From: Clostridium kluyveri DSM 555
GTDB taxonomy: Bacteria; Bacillota; Clostridia; Clostridiales; Clostridiaceae
Direction: 5' to 3'
NCBI RefSeq assembly: GCF_000016505.1
Contig: NC_009706.1
Location: 186,001-250,000 of the forward strand
DNA length: 64,000 nt
The notes beneath the pieces were generated by a model, which was not told the origin of the DNA, made no database searches, and saw nothing but the letters and a program-made list of their open reading frames with translations. Every line of letters starts with the position of its first letter. The stretch's first letter is position 1. Made by a program: the position numbers and the translations under genes. This document shows, piece by piece, positions 30,740 to 41,633 of the stretch.

Positions 30740-31075
30740 ATGGAAGCTAAGGCTATAGCTAAATATGTAAGAATGTCCTCAATGAAAGTAAGAGTTGTAC
30801 TTAATTTGGTGAGAGGTAAAAATGTAAATGAAGCTTTCGCCATATTAAAATATACTCCAAGAGATGCGGCTGTAGTGGTTAATAAACTTTTAAAATCAGC
30901 AGTTGCTAATGCAGAGAATAATTTAGATTTAAATAGAGATACTTTATATATTTCAGAAGCATATGCTTGTGAAGGGCCTACATTAAAAAGATTTCAACCA
31001 CATGCTCAAGGAAGGGCTTTTAGAATTAATAAAAGAAGTAGTCATATAACTTTAATAGTTAAGGAAAGAGAGTAA
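30740..31075 (+). CDS. rplV: 50S ribosomal protein L22
   Basis: L22 lines the exit tunnel (macrolide site). The 111-aa product: [26 protein letters not shown], with the tunnel loop [38 protein letters not shown] upstream. Confidence 0.97.
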   Translation: MEAKAIAKYVRMSSMKVRVVLNLVRGKNVNEAFAILKYTPRDAAVVVNKLLKSAVANAENNLDLNRDTLYISEAYACEGPTLKRFQPHAQGRAFRINKRSSHITLIVKERE

Positions 31076-31090
31076 GAAGGAGGGAAACAG

Positions 31091-31762
31091 ATGGGACAAA
31101 AAGTACATCCGCACGGCTTAAGGGTTGGTATAATTAAAGAATGGGATGCCAAATGGTATGCAGATAAAAAAAATTTCGCAGATAATCTAGTTGAAGATAA
31201 TAAAATTAGAAAATTTGTAAAGAAAAAAGGCGCCATAGCAGGAATCTCAAAGATTCAAATTGAAAGAGCAGCTAAAAGAATTAAGTTGAATATATTTACA
31301 GCTAAACCTGGAATGATAATAGGAAAAGGCGGTCAGGGAATTGAAGCTTTGAAAACGGAATTGAAGAAGATAGTTCCAGATAAAGTTATACTTATAAATA
31401 TAGTTGAGGTAAAAGTAGCGGAGGCTGATGCTCAACTTATGGCAGAAAATATAGCACTGCAGCTTGAAAAAAGAATTTCTTTTAGGAGAGCAATGAAGCA
31501 GACAATACAAAGAGCAATGAAATCGGGAATTAAAGGAGTTAAGACTACGTGTTCAGGAAGACTTGGTGGTGCTGAAATAGCAAGATCAGAATCCTATCAT
31601 GAAGGAACAATTCCGTTACAGACTTTAAGGGCCGATATAGATTATGGGTTTGCAGAAGCAGATACTACATACGGTAAAATAGGAGTAAAGGTATGGGTAT
31701 ATAAAGGAGAAGTGCTTCCTGTCAAAAAACCTGTTGAGAACAAGGAAGAAGCTAAAGCATAG
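31091..31762 (+). CDS. rpsC: 30S ribosomal protein S3
   Basis: S3 sits at the mRNA entry pore. The 223-aa product starts [22 protein letters not shown] and has the KH motif [21 protein letters not shown] precedes the ATG, 15 nt after rplV. Confidence 0.97.
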   Translation: MGQKVHPHGLRVGIIKEWDAKWYADKKNFADNLVEDNKIRKFVKKKGAIAGISKIQIERAAKRIKLNIFTAKPGMIIGKGGQGIEALKTELKKIVPDKVILINIVEVKVAEADAQLMAENIALQLEKRISFRRAMKQTIQRAMKSGIKGVKTTCSGRLGGAEIARSESYHEGTIPLQTLRADIDYGFAEADTTYGKIGVKVWVYKGEVLPVKKPVENKEEAKA

Positions 31763-31779
31763 GGAAGGAGGAATAACAT

Positions 31780-32223
31780 ATGTTAATGCCTAAGAAAGTG
31801 AAGCATCGTAAGGTACAGCGAGGTAGAATGAAAGGCAAAGCTACAAGGGGTAATTCTATAGCATATGGAGATTACGCTATACAGGCTACGGAATGTGCTT
31901 GGATAACAAATAATCAGATAGAATCAGCTAGAATAGCTATAAATAGATATATTAGAAGAGGAGGAAAACTTTGGATAAAAATTTTCCCTGATAAACCTGT
32001 TACAGAAAAACCTGCAGAAACACGTATGGGTTCCGGTAAGGGTTCACCAGAATATTGGGTAGCAGTTGTTAAACCAGGCAGAATATTGTTTGAATTATCA
32101 GGTGTTCCAGAGGAGACAGCCAGAGAAGCAATGAGACTTGCATCACACAAATTACCTATAAAAACTAAATTCGTGACAAAGAGAGATTTTGAAGAAGTGG
32201 GTGGTGAAAGCGATGAAGGCTAG
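31780..32223 (+). CDS. rplP: 50S ribosomal protein L16
   Basis: L16 helps position A-site tRNA. The 147-aa product reads [19 protein letters not shown] and includes [29 protein letters not shown] is 8 nt before ATG 31780; ATG 31786 is also possible. Overlaps rpmC by 11 bp. Confidence 0.97.
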
Positions 32224-32428
32224 AGAATTACAGGAACTAAGACAAGGCAGTAGCCCTCAAGACTTACAGGAAAAGGTACAGGATCTTAAATCAGAATTAT
32301 TTAATTTAAGGTTTCAATTGGCAACAGGTCAATTGGAGAATCCTATGAGAATAAGGGAAGTTAAAAAATCTATAGCCCAAATTAAAACCATCCTTAGAGA
32401 AAAAGAGCTAAGGGCGTTTGAACAATAG
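32213..32428 (+). CDS. rpmC: 50S ribosomal protein L29
   Basis: L29 lies beside L23 at the tunnel exit. The 71-aa product [14 protein letters not shown] ... [31 protein letters not shown] is a two-helix protein. I chose ATG 32213, inside the end of rplP, with GGTGGTG upstream; earlier frame to 32189 is inside rplP. Confidence 0.95.
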
Positions 32429-32447
32429 GTTGAAAGGAGGTTTATTC

Positions 32448-32702
32448 GTGGAAAGAGGATATAGAAAAACTAGAATAGGAACAGTTACTTCTGATAAAAT
32501 GGATAAGACTATAGTGGTGGCAGTTGAAAATAGAGTTCGCCATCCATTATATGGAAAAATAATTAAGAAGACTAGTAAATTTAAAGCTCATGATGAAAAT
32601 AATGAGGCAAAAAATAATGATAAAGTATTAATAATGGAAACTAGACCTTTATCAAAAGATAAAAGATGGAGGCTTGTAGAAATAGTAGAAAAAGCTAAAT
32701 AG
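32448..32702 (+). CDS. rpsQ: 30S ribosomal protein S17
   Basis: S17 binds early in 30S assembly. The 84-aa product [27 protein letters not shown] is an OB fold. GTG 32448 with AAAGGAGG upstream; the frame before it lies in rpmC. Confidence 0.96.
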   Translation: MERGYRKTRIGTVTSDKMDKTIVVAVENRVRHPLYGKIIKKTSKFKAHDENNEAKNNDKVLIMETRPLSKDKRWRLVEIVEKAK

Positions 32703-32727
32703 TATAGCTGAAAGGAGGGTGTTTTTA

Positions 32728-33096
32728 ATGATTCAGCAACAGACATTATTGAAGGTTGCAGATAATTCTGGAGCCAAAGAAATTATGTGTATAAGAGTTT
32801 TAGGTGGATCCAAAAGAAAATGGGGAAACATTGGTGATATAATAGTTGCTAGCGTTAAAAGTGCAACACCAGGCGGTGTTGTTAAAAAAGGAGAAGTTGT
32901 TAAGGCTGTTATTGTTAGATCTGCAAGAGGCCTGAGGAGAACCGATGGTTCATATATAAAATTTGATGAGAATGCTGCTGTTATAATAAAAGAAGATAAA
33001 CAACCGAGAGGAACTCGTATCTTTGGACCGGTTGCAAGAGAGCTAAGGGATAAAGATTTTACAAAAATATTATCATTAGCACCTGAAGTTTTATAA
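32728..33096 (+). CDS. rplN: 50S ribosomal protein L14
   Basis: L14 bridges subunits. The 122-aa product [28 protein letters not shown] is unmistakable. ATG 32728 after AAAGGAGGG. Confidence 0.97.
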   Translation: MIQQQTLLKVADNSGAKEIMCIRVLGGSKRKWGNIGDIIVASVKSATPGGVVKKGEVVKAVIVRSARGLRRTDGSYIKFDENAAVIIKEDKQPRGTRIFGPVARELRDKDFTKILSLAPEVL

Positions 33097-33114
33097 AGTA
33101 AGGAGGTGGCTGCA

Positions 33115-33432
33115 ATGGCAAAAGTACATGTTAGAAAAAAAGATACGGTTATGATTATTTCTGGAAAAGATAAAGGAAAAACAGGCGAAGTTTTAGCTGT
33201 AATGCCTAAAGTGAGTAAAGTCCTTGTTAGTGGTATTAACATAGTTTCGAAACATCAGAAACCTAACAAGCAAAATATGGAAGGTGGCATAATTCGTAAG
33301 GAAGCTGCTATATATAGCTCAAAAGTAATGCTGTATTGCGAAAAATGCAAAAGTGTAACTAGAATAAGTCATAAAATATTAGAGGATGGAACAAAAGTTA
33401 GAGTATGTAAAAAGTGCGGAGAAACACTATAA
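33115..33432 (+). CDS. rplX: 50S ribosomal protein L24
   Basis: L24 initiates 50S assembly. The 105-aa product has a KOW motif (KKDTVMIISGKDKGKTGEVL) and two CxxC pairs near the end (CEKC, CKKC), possibly a zinc site. ATG 33115 after AAGGAGGTGG. Confidence 0.96.
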   Translation: MAKVHVRKKDTVMIISGKDKGKTGEVLAVMPKVSKVLVSGINIVSKHQKPNKQNMEGGIIRKEAAIYSSKVMLYCEKCKSVTRISHKILEDGTKVRVCKKCGETL

Positions 33433-33455
33433 ATCTTTGAAAGGAGGCCCAAAGT

Positions 33456-34001
33456 ATGAGTTTAAGGTTACAGGAAAAGTATGAAAAAGAAGTAGTTCCA
33501 GCATTAATGGACAAATTTGGTTATAAAAATATAATGCAGGCACCAAAACTTGAAAAAATAGTTATAAATATGGGTGTGGGAGAAGCTAAAGATAATCCAA
33601 AAGTCTTAGAATCAGCAGTTAATGATTTAACTATAATTACAGGACAGAAACCAGTGCTCACCAGGGCAAAAAAATCTATAGCGAATTTTAAATTAAGGGA
33701 AAATATGGCCATAGGGTGTAAAGTTACATTAAGAAAGCAATATATGTATGAATTTGCAGATAAACTGATGAATGTTGCATTACCAAGAGTTAGAGATTTT
33801 TCTGGAGTATCTGATAAATCTTTTGATGGTAGAGGAAATTATTCATTAGGAATTAAAGAACAATTAATATTTCCTGAGATAGAATATGATAAAATAGACA
33901 AAGTTAGAGGTATGGATATAGTTTTTGTTACTACTGCCAATACTGATGAGGAAGCAAAAGAATTATTAAGATTATTTGGAATGCCATTTGCTCAAAAATA
34001 A
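33456..34001 (+). CDS. rplE: 50S ribosomal protein L5
   Basis: L5 binds 5S rRNA and contacts P-site tRNA. The 181-aa product contains [22 protein letters not shown] and the 5S-binding [38 protein letters not shown] upstream. Confidence 0.97.
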
Positions 34002-34013
34002 GGAGGGAGAAAT

Positions 34014-34199
34014 GTGGCGCGTAAAGCTTTAATAGAAAAATGGAAAAAGACGCCTAAGTATGCGACTAAAGCTTATACAAGATGTAGAATATGCGGAAGA
34101 CCTCATGCTGTGTTAAAAAAGTATGGTATATGTCGTATATGTTTTAGAGAATTAGCATATAAAGGTGAAATACCAGGTTGTAAAAAAGCAAGTTGGTAA
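34014..34199 (+). CDS. rpsZ: 30S ribosomal protein S14, zinc type
   Basis: The short, zinc-binding S14 form: 61 aa with C24, C27, C40 and C43 (CRICGRPH ... CRICF). GTG 34014 follows AGGAGGGA, 12 nt after rplE. No zinc-free paralogue in the window. Confidence 0.97.
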   Translation: MARKALIEKWKKTPKYATKAYTRCRICGRPHAVLKKYGICRICFRELAYKGEIPGCKKASW

Positions 34200-34231
34200 T
34201 TATTAGTTATTGATGAAAGGAGGCACAATCA

Positions 34232-34630
34232 ATGGTAATGACTGATCCTATAGCAGATTTACTTACACGTATAAGAAATGCCAATGTTGTTAGACATGAA
34301 GTAGTGGAAGTACCTTCTTCAACTATTAAAAAGGCAGTATTAAACATAATGCTTCAGGAAGGGTATATAAAAAATTTAGAGGAATATGCAGATGGTTCTG
34401 TTAATATGATAAGACTTTCAATGAAATATGGTAAGAATAAAGAGAGAGTTATAACTGGACTTAAGAGGATATCTAAACCGGGATTAAGAGTTTATTGTAG
34501 AAAAGAAGAAATTCCTAAAGTTTTAAATGGTCTAGGAGTTGCAATAATATCTACTTCTAAAGGAATTGTTACAGATAGAGAGGCGAGAAAATTAGGTGTA
34601 GGTGGAGAAGTACTTTGCTACATATGGTAG
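34232..34630 (+). CDS. rpsH: 30S ribosomal protein S8
   Basis: S8 is a central 16S binder and the spc operon repressor in Escherichia coli. The 132-aa product starts [23 protein letters not shown] and ends [21 protein letters not shown] is 8 nt before ATG 34232. Confidence 0.97.
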   Translation: MVMTDPIADLLTRIRNANVVRHEVVEVPSSTIKKAVLNIMLQEGYIKNLEEYADGSVNMIRLSMKYGKNKERVITGLKRISKPGLRVYCRKEEIPKVLNGLGVAIISTSKGIVTDREARKLGVGGEVLCYIW

Positions 34631-34706
34631 TTCTAGGTATATTATAAAATTTATAAAAGATATAAATTATATTTATTGCTAAACGAGGAGTACAGGAGGT
34701 GTAATT

Positions 34707-35249
34707 ATGTCAAGAATAGGAAAACTTCCAATAGCTATTCCAGCTGGCGTTACTTTTACCGTAACACCAGATAATGTGGTTACCGTAAAAGGAAGTAAAG
34801 GCCAGCTTGTGAAAGCTATGGCAAAAGATATTAATATTGCTGTTGAAGATAATTCAGTAGTAGTTACAAGAAATGATGATGAAAAGAAATCTAGATCCCT
34901 TCATGGATTAACTAGAGCATTGATAAATAATATGGTTGTAGGCGTAACTGAGGGATATTCAAAAACATTGGAATTAATCGGTGTAGGATATAGAGCTCAA
35001 TTGCAAGGGAAAAAATTAGTTATGAATTTAGGATTTTCACATCCAGTTGAGATAGAAGCAGTTGAAGGAGTAACTTTTGAAACACCAGCTGCCACAAAAG
35101 TTGTAATAAAAGGTATTGATAAAGAACTGGTTGGAAATGTTGCGGCAGATATAAGGTCATGGAGAAAACCTGAGCCTTATAAGGGAAAAGGAATTAAGTA
35201 TGATAATGAAGTTATAAGACGTAAAGAAGGAAAAACGGGTAAGAAGTAG
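34707..35249 (+). CDS. rplF: 50S ribosomal protein L6
   Basis: L6 lies near the factor-binding site. The 180-aa product starts [17 protein letters not shown] and ends with the signature [36 protein letters not shown] upstream. Confidence 0.97.
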   Translation: MSRIGKLPIAIPAGVTFTVTPDNVVTVKGSKGQLVKAMAKDINIAVEDNSVVVTRNDDEKKSRSLHGLTRALINNMVVGVTEGYSKTLELIGVGYRAQLQGKKLVMNLGFSHPVEIEAVEGVTFETPAATKVVIKGIDKELVGNVAADIRSWRKPEPYKGKGIKYDNEVIRRKEGKTGKK

Positions 35250-35267
35250 TAGAAAGGAGTGAGTTTC

Positions 35268-35627
35268 ATGTTTAAAAAATATGATAAGAAAAAGCTGAGA
35301 AAAAAACGTCATCTAAGAGTTCGTAAAAAAATTTTTGGAACCAGTGAGGTACCAAGACTTTCAGTATATAGAAGTGAAAAAAATATATATGCTCAAATAA
35401 TAGATGATATAAAAGGAACAACTCTAGTTTCTGCTTCAAGTGTAGATAAAGATTTTAAAGGTAATGGAAGTAATAAGGAAGCAGCAAAAGTTGTTGGTAA
35501 GATGATAGCTGATAAGGCTATTGAAAAAGGAATTAAAGAAGTAGTTTTTGATAGAGGCGGATATATATATCACGGAAGAGTACAAAATCTTGCAGAAGGA
35601 GCAAGAGAAGGTGGACTACAGTTCTAA
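35268..35627 (+). CDS. rplR: 50S ribosomal protein L18
   Basis: L18 binds 5S rRNA. The 119-aa product [36 protein letters not shown] ends [29 protein letters not shown] 35268 after AAAGGAGTG. Confidence 0.97.
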   Translation: MFKKYDKKKLRKKRHLRVRKKIFGTSEVPRLSVYRSEKNIYAQIIDDIKGTTLVSASSVDKDFKGNGSNKEAAKVVGKMIADKAIEKGIKEVVFDRGGYIYHGRVQNLAEGAREGGLQF

Positions 35628-35644
35628 AATAAGGAGGGAAATAA

Positions 35645-36142
35645 ATGAGGATCGATCCTAGCACTTTAAATCTTAAAGAAAAAGTTGTGTTCATAAACAG
35701 AGTTGCTAAGGTTGTTAAAGGTGGTAGAAATTTTAGATTCAGCGCCCTAGTTGTAGTTGGAGACGAGAACGGTCATGTAGGTGTAGGAACTGGAAAATCT
35801 ATAGAAATACCTGAGGCAATTAGAAAAGGAATAGAAGATGCAAAGAAGAATTTGATTGAAGTTCCGATAATTGGAACTACAGTACCACATAATATAACTG
35901 GCCAATTTGGAACAGGAAAAGTATTTATAATGACAGCTAGTGAAGGAACGGGAATTATAGCAGGTGGCCCTTCAAGAGCAGTTCTTGAACTTTCAGGATT
36001 GAAAGACGTTAGAGCAAAATCTGTTGGTTCTAATAATCCGAGAAATATGGTAAATGCTACCATTGATGGTTTGTCGAAGCTAAAGACAGCAGAACATATA
36101 GCTAGTCTTAGAGGTAAAACTGTCGAAGAGATTTTAGGTTAG
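35645..36142 (+). CDS. rpsE: 30S ribosomal protein S5
   Basis: S5 guards decoding accuracy. The 165-aa product has [30 protein letters not shown] and [42 protein letters not shown] precedes the ATG. Confidence 0.97.
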   Translation: MRIDPSTLNLKEKVVFINRVAKVVKGGRNFRFSALVVVGDENGHVGVGTGKSIEIPEAIRKGIEDAKKNLIEVPIIGTTVPHNITGQFGTGKVFIMTASEGTGIIAGGPSRAVLELSGLKDVRAKSVGSNNPRNMVNATIDGLSKLKTAEHIASLRGKTVEEILG

Positions 36143-36154
36143 GAGGGAATATCT

Positions 36155-36334
36155 TTGGCTAAACTTAAAATAACTTTGAAAAAAAGTTTAATAGGAAGAA
36201 AAAAAGATCATATTGCCACTGTTAATGCTCTAGGACTAAAAAAAATAGGAAAAGTTGTAGAACATGAGGATAACCCTCAAATAAAGGGCATGATTAAAAA
36301 AGTTAGCTATCTTTTAGAAGTAGAAGAAGTATAG
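36155..36334 (+). CDS. rpmD: 50S ribosomal protein L30
   Basis: A 59-aa protein: [19 protein letters not shown], then [38 protein letters not shown], the whole L30 fold. It begins with TTG at 36155 after AGGAGGG, and stops at TAG 36332-36334. Sits between rpsE and rplO as in other Firmicutes. Confidence 0.95.
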
Positions 36335-36357
36335 TATAAGGGAGGTGTAAGTTAAAT

Positions 36358-36798
36358 ATGAAACTTCATGAGTTAAAACCAGCGGAAGGATCCAGAAAGT
36401 CACGAAAAAGAATTGGTAGAGGTACTGGTTCAGGACTTGGAAGAAATGCTGGAAAAGGTGAAAAAGGACAAAAAGCTAGAGCTGGCGGTGGAGTAAGAAT
36501 AGGATTTGAAGGCGGACAAATGCCACTTTATAGAAGAGTTCCAAAGAGAGGATTCACTAATATATTTGCAAAACAGTATTCAGAACTAAATGTTGAGAGA
36601 TTAAATATATTTGAGGATGGAACAGAAATTACACCAGAGCTATTGATAGAGAAAAGAATGATTAGAAAATCTAAAGACGGTTTAAAAATACTTGGAAATG
36701 GTGAATTGCAAAAGAAGCTTACAGTAAAGGCAGTTAAATTTACAAAAGCTGCAGCACAAAAAATAGAAGCAGCAGGAGGAAAAGTAGAGGTGATATAA
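36358..36798 (+). CDS. rplO: 50S ribosomal protein L15
   Basis: The 146-aa product starts [34 protein letters not shown], a basic rRNA-binding tail. GGGAGGTG upstream. secY begins one base after the stop codon. Confidence 0.97.
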
Positions 36799-36799
36799 T

Positions 36800-38080
36800 A
36801 TGCTATCAACTTTGCGTGATGCTTGGAAGGTTCCAGAACTAAGGAAGAGAATACTGTTTACACTATTTATGGTAATAATTTTTAGAGTGGGAAATTTTAT
36901 TGCTGTTCCGGGGATAGACACTTCCAAGTTAACAGAATTAACTGGCAGTGGCTCATTATTAGGATTTTATGATCTCTTATCAGGAGGTGCATTTAGTAGA
37001 TTCAGTATATTTGCTATGGGAGTTATTCCGTTTATTAATTCTTCCATTATAATGCAGCTTCTAACCGTTGCAGTGCCTCGTTTAGAGCAATTATCTAAAG
37101 AGGGAGAAGAAGGAAGAAAGAAAATACAAGAATACACTAGATATGCCTCAATACCTCTTGGAGTAGTTCAAGGATTTAGTATATATGCTATAATAAGTAG
37201 AGCAGGTGCCCTTGTAGAACCGGGAAATAAATTAAGTATATTTATGATAATATTTACAGTAACTACAGCGTCAACTTTTCTTATGTGGCTTGGAGATAAA
37301 ATCACAGAACATGGTATAGGCAATGGAATTTCTCTCATAATATTTGTGAATATTATTTCTAGATTTCCATCTGCAGTATCAGGAATGTTAAAACTTCAAG
37401 AAGTGGAAATAGTTAATTTCGTAGAGACAATAGGATTTATAGCAGTGATAATCTTATTATTTGTGGCAGTAGTGGTCATGAGTTTATCAGAACGAAGAAT
37501 TCCCATACAGTATGCAGGTAAAACCAATGCAGGAAGAATGTATAAAGGTCAATCAACACATATTCCTATTAATGTAAATGGTGCAGCTGTTATTGGAATT
37601 ATATTTGCTATATCTGTCATGCAATTTCCAATGACCATAGGTCAATTCTGGCCAAATTCTGCTTTTGCTCAATTTGTAACAGCAAGTGCATTCAGTCCAT
37701 TTAAAGAAAGTAATTGGCAATATCCTGTGCTTTATTTTCTGTTGACGATTTTCTTTACATGGTTTTATACAGAGGTAACCCTCAAGCCAGAAGAAATGGC
37801 TGAAAATATGAATAAGTCTTCCGGGTTTATTCCAGGAATAAGACCAGGAGAACCTACAGCTATATATATAGAACGAGTTTTAGCGCGAGTAGCAGTTTTA
37901 GGAGGAGCTTTTGCTGGAATAATAGCAATATCCCCTATATTAGCAGAAACCTATACTAACTTTAAAGGTATATATTTTGGTGGAACAGGATTGCTTATTA
38001 TAGTAAATGTTGCTATTGAGACGGTAAGACAATTGCAGTCACAATTACTGGTACGTCATTATCATGGATTTTTGAATTAA
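36800..38080 (+). CDS. secY: Protein translocase channel SecY
   Basis: SecY is the membrane pore for secretion. The 426-aa product has ten predicted membrane helices; typical pieces are GVIPFINSSIIMQLL, the cytoplasmic GNGISLIIFVNI and MSLSERRIPIQYAGK loops and GIRPGEPTAIYIE before helix nine. It starts one base after rplO with GAGGTGAT as the site. Confidence 0.97.
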   Translation: MLSTLRDAWKVPELRKRILFTLFMVIIFRVGNFIAVPGIDTSKLTELTGSGSLLGFYDLLSGGAFSRFSIFAMGVIPFINSSIIMQLLTVAVPRLEQLSKEGEEGRKKIQEYTRYASIPLGVVQGFSIYAIISRAGALVEPGNKLSIFMIIFTVTTASTFLMWLGDKITEHGIGNGISLIIFVNIISRFPSAVSGMLKLQEVEIVNFVETIGFIAVIILLFVAVVVMSLSERRIPIQYAGKTNAGRMYKGQSTHIPINVNGAAVIGIIFAISVMQFPMTIGQFWPNSAFAQFVTASAFSPFKESNWQYPVLYFLLTIFFTWFYTEVTLKPEEMAENMNKSSGFIPGIRPGEPTAIYIERVLARVAVLGGAFAGIIAISPILAETYTNFKGIYFGGTGLLIIVNVAIETVRQLQSQLLVRHYHGFLN

Positions 38081-38101
38081 AAAAGTTTGGGGATGGTATA
38101 G

Positions 38102-38755
38102 ATGAAAATAATTTTATTAGGTCCTCCAGGAGCAGGAAAGGGAACTCAAGCCAAATTTATTAGTGAAGAGTATTCCATACCGCATATATCTACAGGGGAT
38201 ATTTTTAGAAAAAATATCTCAGATAAGACTCCTCTTGGAATTGAAGCTAAAGAATATTTAGATAAAGGTCAGTTGGTACCTGATGAAGTTACTATAAACA
38301 TAGTTAAAGACAGATTGAGTGAGGATGATTGTGAAAGTGGATTTTTATTAGATGGATTTCCAAGAACTGTGTATCAAGCTGAAGCTTTAGATTCTTTTTT
38401 AAATGCAAATGATAATAAAATAGATATGGTCTTACTTATAGATGTTCCTAGAGAATTGATTTTTGATAGAATGACAGGTAGGAGAATCTGCCCATCTTGT
38501 GGCGCAAGTTATCACGTAAAGTTTAATCCTCCTAAACTGAAAGATAAGTGTGATATATGTAATAATGATATTATACAGAGAAAAGATGATACAGAATCTA
38601 CTGTGAAGGATAGATTAGATGTATATGAAAAACAGACAGAACCTTTAATTAATTATTATAAAAAACAAGGTGTGATTTCAACCATAGAAGGCAGTGGAGA
38701 AATAAATCAGGTTTTTCAAAGAGCAAAAAGTGCTCTAGGGGCTGTTTGTAAATGA
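38102..38755 (+). CDS. adk: Adenylate kinase, zinc-LID type
   Basis: Interconverts ATP, ADP and AMP. The 217-aa enzyme has the P-loop GPPGAGKGT, the AMP-site HISTGDIFR and DGFPRT, and a LID with a four-Cys zinc site (CPSC ... CDIC). Start ATG 38102. The stop overlaps the map start (ATGA). Confidence 0.97.
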   Translation: MKIILLGPPGAGKGTQAKFISEEYSIPHISTGDIFRKNISDKTPLGIEAKEYLDKGQLVPDEVTINIVKDRLSEDDCESGFLLDGFPRTVYQAEALDSFLNANDNKIDMVLLIDVPRELIFDRMTGRRICPSCGASYHVKFNPPKLKDKCDICNNDIIQRKDDTESTVKDRLDVYEKQTEPLINYYKKQGVISTIEGSGEINQVFQRAKSALGAVCK

Positions 38756-39501
38756 TAATAATTAAAACAGATAGGGAAATTGAACTTATGAGACGTGCGG
38801 GTAGACTTGTAGGTGAAGCATTGTTAGAAATTAAAAATGCAGTAAAGCCAGGAATAACTACTAAAGAATTGGACAGAATTGCAGAGAAGTATATAATAAA
38901 ACGTAATGCAAAACCATCATTTAAAGGATATTATGGTTTTCCGGCTTCTATATGTACTTCTGTTAATGAAGAAGTAGTTCATGGAATTCCATCTGAAAAT
39001 AAAGTTTTGCGAGAAGGCGATATAATAAGTGTTGATTGTGGAGCAGTACTAGATGGATATCATGGAGATGCGGCAAGAACCTTTGCGGTTGGTAAAGTTT
39101 CCCCTGAGGCAGAAAAGTTAATTGAAGTAACAAAAGAAAGCTTTTTTAAGGGCATCGAAAAAGCAGTATTAGGAAATAGATTGACTGATATATCTGCTGC
39201 TGTTCAAGAATATGTAGAGGGGTTTGGTTTTTCTGTAGTTAGAGATTATGTGGGCCATGGTATTGGAAGTAATATGCATGAAAAACCTGAAATACCTAAT
39301 TATGGGAGGCCGGGCAGGGGACCTAAGCTTGTAAAAGGCATGGCATTGGCTATAGAACCTATGGTAAATATGGGAAGGTATAATGTAAAAACACAATCTA
39401 ATAATTGGACTGTTGTTACTACGGACGGAAGTTTATCAGCCCATTATGAAAATACCATTGCTATTTTAGAAAATGGTCCAGAAATATTGACTTTAATATA
39501 A
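38752..39501 (+). CDS. map: Methionine aminopeptidase, type I
   Basis: Removes N-terminal methionine. The 249-aa enzyme shows the five metal ligands: [19 protein letters not shown] (two Asp), [12 protein letters not shown] (His), and the Glu residues in AIEPMV and HYENTI. ATG overlaps adk by 4 nt. Confidence 0.96.
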   Translation: MIIIKTDREIELMRRAGRLVGEALLEIKNAVKPGITTKELDRIAEKYIIKRNAKPSFKGYYGFPASICTSVNEEVVHGIPSENKVLREGDIISVDCGAVLDGYHGDAARTFAVGKVSPEAEKLIEVTKESFFKGIEKAVLGNRLTDISAAVQEYVEGFGFSVVRDYVGHGIGSNMHEKPEIPNYGRPGRGPKLVKGMALAIEPMVNMGRYNVKTQSNNWTVVTTDGSLSAHYENTIAILENGPEILTLI

Positions 39502-39532
39502 AATATTAACTCTAATTAAAGTGTTGATATGC

Positions 39533-39578
39533 TGTTGGCCGGTGTTAAATTTAAAGTAAAAAGTTTTTATGGCCAACA
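39533..39578 (+). promoter_or_regulatory. Hairpin between map and infA
   Basis: TGTTGGCC and GGCCAACA pair perfectly across a 30-nt AT-rich loop, just before the infA ribosome site. No gene lies in this 101-nt gap, although many clostridia carry a small KOW-domain gene here. Confidence 0.4.
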
Positions 39579-39602
39579 ATAATAAGGAGGTTTGATTACC
39601 TT

Positions 39603-39821
39603 ATGTCAAAAGACGACGTTATTGAAATGCAAGGTACAGTTTTAGAAGCTTTACCTAATGCAATGTTTGAAGTAGAATTAGAAAGCGGACATAAAATATT
39701 AGCACATATATCTGGCAAATTAAGAATGAATTTTATAAGGATATTACCGGGTGATAAGGTTACAGTAGAACTTTCTCCTTATGATTTAACTCGTGGGAGA
39801 ATAACCTGGAGAGCAAAGTAA
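39603..39821 (+). CDS. infA: Translation initiation factor IF-1
   Basis: IF-1 occupies the A site during initiation. The 72-aa OB-fold product reads [77 protein letters not shown] precedes the start. Confidence 0.97.
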   Translation: MSKDDVIEMQGTVLEALPNAMFEVELESGHKILAHISGKLRMNFIRILPGDKVTVELSPYDLTRGRITWRAK

Positions 39822-39838
39822 TTTAAGGAGGGTTAGCT

Positions 39839-39952
39839 ATGAAAGTGAGGCCGTCAGTTAAGCCTATATGTGAAAAATGTAAGATCATAAAAAGAAAAGG
39901 AAGAGTAATGGTTATCTGTGAAAATCCTAGACATAAACAGAAACAGGGATAA
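39839..39952 (+). CDS. rpmJ: 50S ribosomal protein L36
   Basis: A 37-aa zinc-binding protein, [17 protein letters not shown] ... [13 protein letters not shown], with C11, C14, C27 and H32 as ligands. AAGGAGGG lies upstream, 17 nt after infA. Confidence 0.96.
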   Translation: MKVRPSVKPICEKCKIIKRKGRVMVICENPRHKQKQG

Positions 39953-40044
39953 ACTATTATAAATTTTAGATAGATGTTCGATGATTTTTAAGTAAAATTA
40001 TGTTTTCATGATTTATGAAGTAATTATGTTTTGAAGTGCGGCTG

Positions 40045-40069
40045 CAACAGAATAATAAGTATTCTGTTG
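40045..40069 (+). promoter_or_regulatory. Hairpin before rpsM
   Basis: CAACAGAATA and TATTCTGTTG pair perfectly (10 bp) in the 185-nt gap between rpmJ and rpsM. S4 represses the alpha operon through a leader pseudoknot in other bacteria; I cannot show one here. Confidence 0.45.
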
Positions 40070-40137
40070 GCTTTAGAACTTTATATAATAAACAAACTTA
40101 ATGCTACAGATTATATAACCAGGAGGTGTAAATTTTA

Positions 40138-40509
40138 ATGGCAAGAATAGCAGGTATTGACCTACCCAAAGAAAAAAGAGTTGAAATAGGTTTAACTTAT
40201 ATATATGGCATAGGATTACCTACTTCTCAAAAAATCTTGAAAGAAACAGGAGTAAATTCAGATACGAGAGTTAAAGATTTGACAGAAGAAGAAGTTAACT
40301 TATTAAGAAATTATATAAAGAATCTCAAAATTGAAGGTGACTTAAGAAGAGAAGTAGCACTTAATATAAAGAGATTGATAGAGATAGGTTCATATAGAGG
40401 TATAAGGCATAGAAAAGGTCTTCCAGTTAGAGGACAAAAAACAAAAACTAATGCGAGAACTAGAAAAGGACCTAAGAAACTTGTAGGAGCTAAGAAAAAA
40501 TCTAAATAA
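40138..40509 (+). CDS. rpsM: 30S ribosomal protein S13
   Basis: S13 contacts P-site tRNA. The 123-aa product: [26 protein letters not shown] and [39 protein letters not shown] upstream. Confidence 0.97.
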   Translation: MARIAGIDLPKEKRVEIGLTYIYGIGLPTSQKILKETGVNSDTRVKDLTEEEVNLLRNYIKNLKIEGDLRREVALNIKRLIEIGSYRGIRHRKGLPVRGQKTKTNARTRKGPKKLVGAKKKSK

Positions 40510-40526
40510 TTTAAGGAGGGAAAAAG

Positions 40527-40925
40527 ATGGCAGCTGGAAGAGTTAAAAGAACAACTAGAAGAAAAAAGGAAAGAAAAAATGTTGAGCATGGCTGTGCGCA
40601 TATTAGATCAACATTTAATAACTCAATAGTTACAATTACAGATGCTGCTGGAAATACTCTATCCTGGGCTAGTGCAGGCGGCTTAGGGTTTAGAGGTTCT
40701 AGAAAAAGTACTCCATTTGCGGCACAGATGGCAGCTGAAACGTCAGCCAAGGCGGCTATGGAACATGGTTTGAAAAGTATTGAAGTATATGTTAAAGGAC
40801 CGGGATCTGGCAGAGAAGCAGCGATAAGATCACTTCAAGCAGCAGGACTTGAGGTCACTTTAATTAAAGATGTTACTCCAATACCACACAATGGATGCAG
40901 ACCACCAAAGAGAAGAAGAGTTTAG
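40527..40925 (+). CDS. rpsK: 30S ribosomal protein S11
   Basis: S11 forms the platform by the Shine-Dalgarno helix. The 132-aa product includes [28 protein letters not shown] and ends [22 protein letters not shown] upstream. Confidence 0.97.
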   Translation: MAAGRVKRTTRRKKERKNVEHGCAHIRSTFNNSIVTITDAAGNTLSWASAGGLGFRGSRKSTPFAAQMAAETSAKAAMEHGLKSIEVYVKGPGSGREAAIRSLQAAGLEVTLIKDVTPIPHNGCRPPKRRRV

Positions 40926-40947
40926 TTAATAGGAGGTGTAAAATTTA

Positions 40948-41568
40948 ATGGCAAAATATACTGGAGCGGTATGTAGACTCTGCAGGAGAGAAGGCTTAAA
41001 GTTGTTCCTTAAAGGGGATAGATGTTATACAGATAAATGTGGATTTTCAAGGAGAGGCTATGCGCCGGGACAACATGGACAGGGAAGAAAAAAAGTATCC
41101 AATTATGGTTTACAATTAAGAGAAAAACAAAAGTCTAAGAGAATATATGGTTTATTAGAAAAGCAATTTAGAAAATATTATGATAAGGCCGACAGAAAAA
41201 AAGGTATAACAGGTGAAAATTTGTTAGTGTTATTAGAAACAAGACTTGACAATGTAGTTTATAAATTAGGTTATGGTCAGTCAAGAACAGAGGCTAGACA
41301 ATTGGTGACTCATGGACATTTCAAGGTTAATGGAAGAAAGGTGAATATTCCTTCTTTCAAAGTGTCAGTGAATGATACTATAAGCGTGAAAGATGGCAGC
41401 AAATCATCAGAAAAATTTAAAACTTTTGCAGAAAACCCAAAAACTTTACCAACTTGGTTAGAAGGAAATATTGAGAATTTTGAAGGAAGGGTTATTAGAG
41501 AACCTATGAGAGAAGAAATAGATGTTCCTGTTAACGAAACATTAATTGTAGAGTTGTATAGTAAGTAA
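40948..41568 (+). CDS. rpsD: 30S ribosomal protein S4
   Basis: A primary 16S binder and operon regulator. The 206-aa product is the Cys-containing form (C9, C12, C26, C31) and has the S4 RNA-binding domain [37 protein letters not shown] upstream. Confidence 0.97.
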   Translation: MAKYTGAVCRLCRREGLKLFLKGDRCYTDKCGFSRRGYAPGQHGQGRKKVSNYGLQLREKQKSKRIYGLLEKQFRKYYDKADRKKGITGENLLVLLETRLDNVVYKLGYGQSRTEARQLVTHGHFKVNGRKVNIPSFKVSVNDTISVKDGSKSSEKFKTFAENPKTLPTWLEGNIENFEGRVIREPMREEIDVPVNETLIVELYSK

Positions 41569-41633
41569 TTAATTATGGAATCAGTTGCCCTCAGGAGATA
41601 CATTATTAGATAAATAGAAGGAGGGTTATATTC

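Noticed and set aside
39502-39602. KOW-domain gene often found between map and infA in clostridia
   Set aside because: No frame with ribosome site in these 101 bp; only a hairpin.
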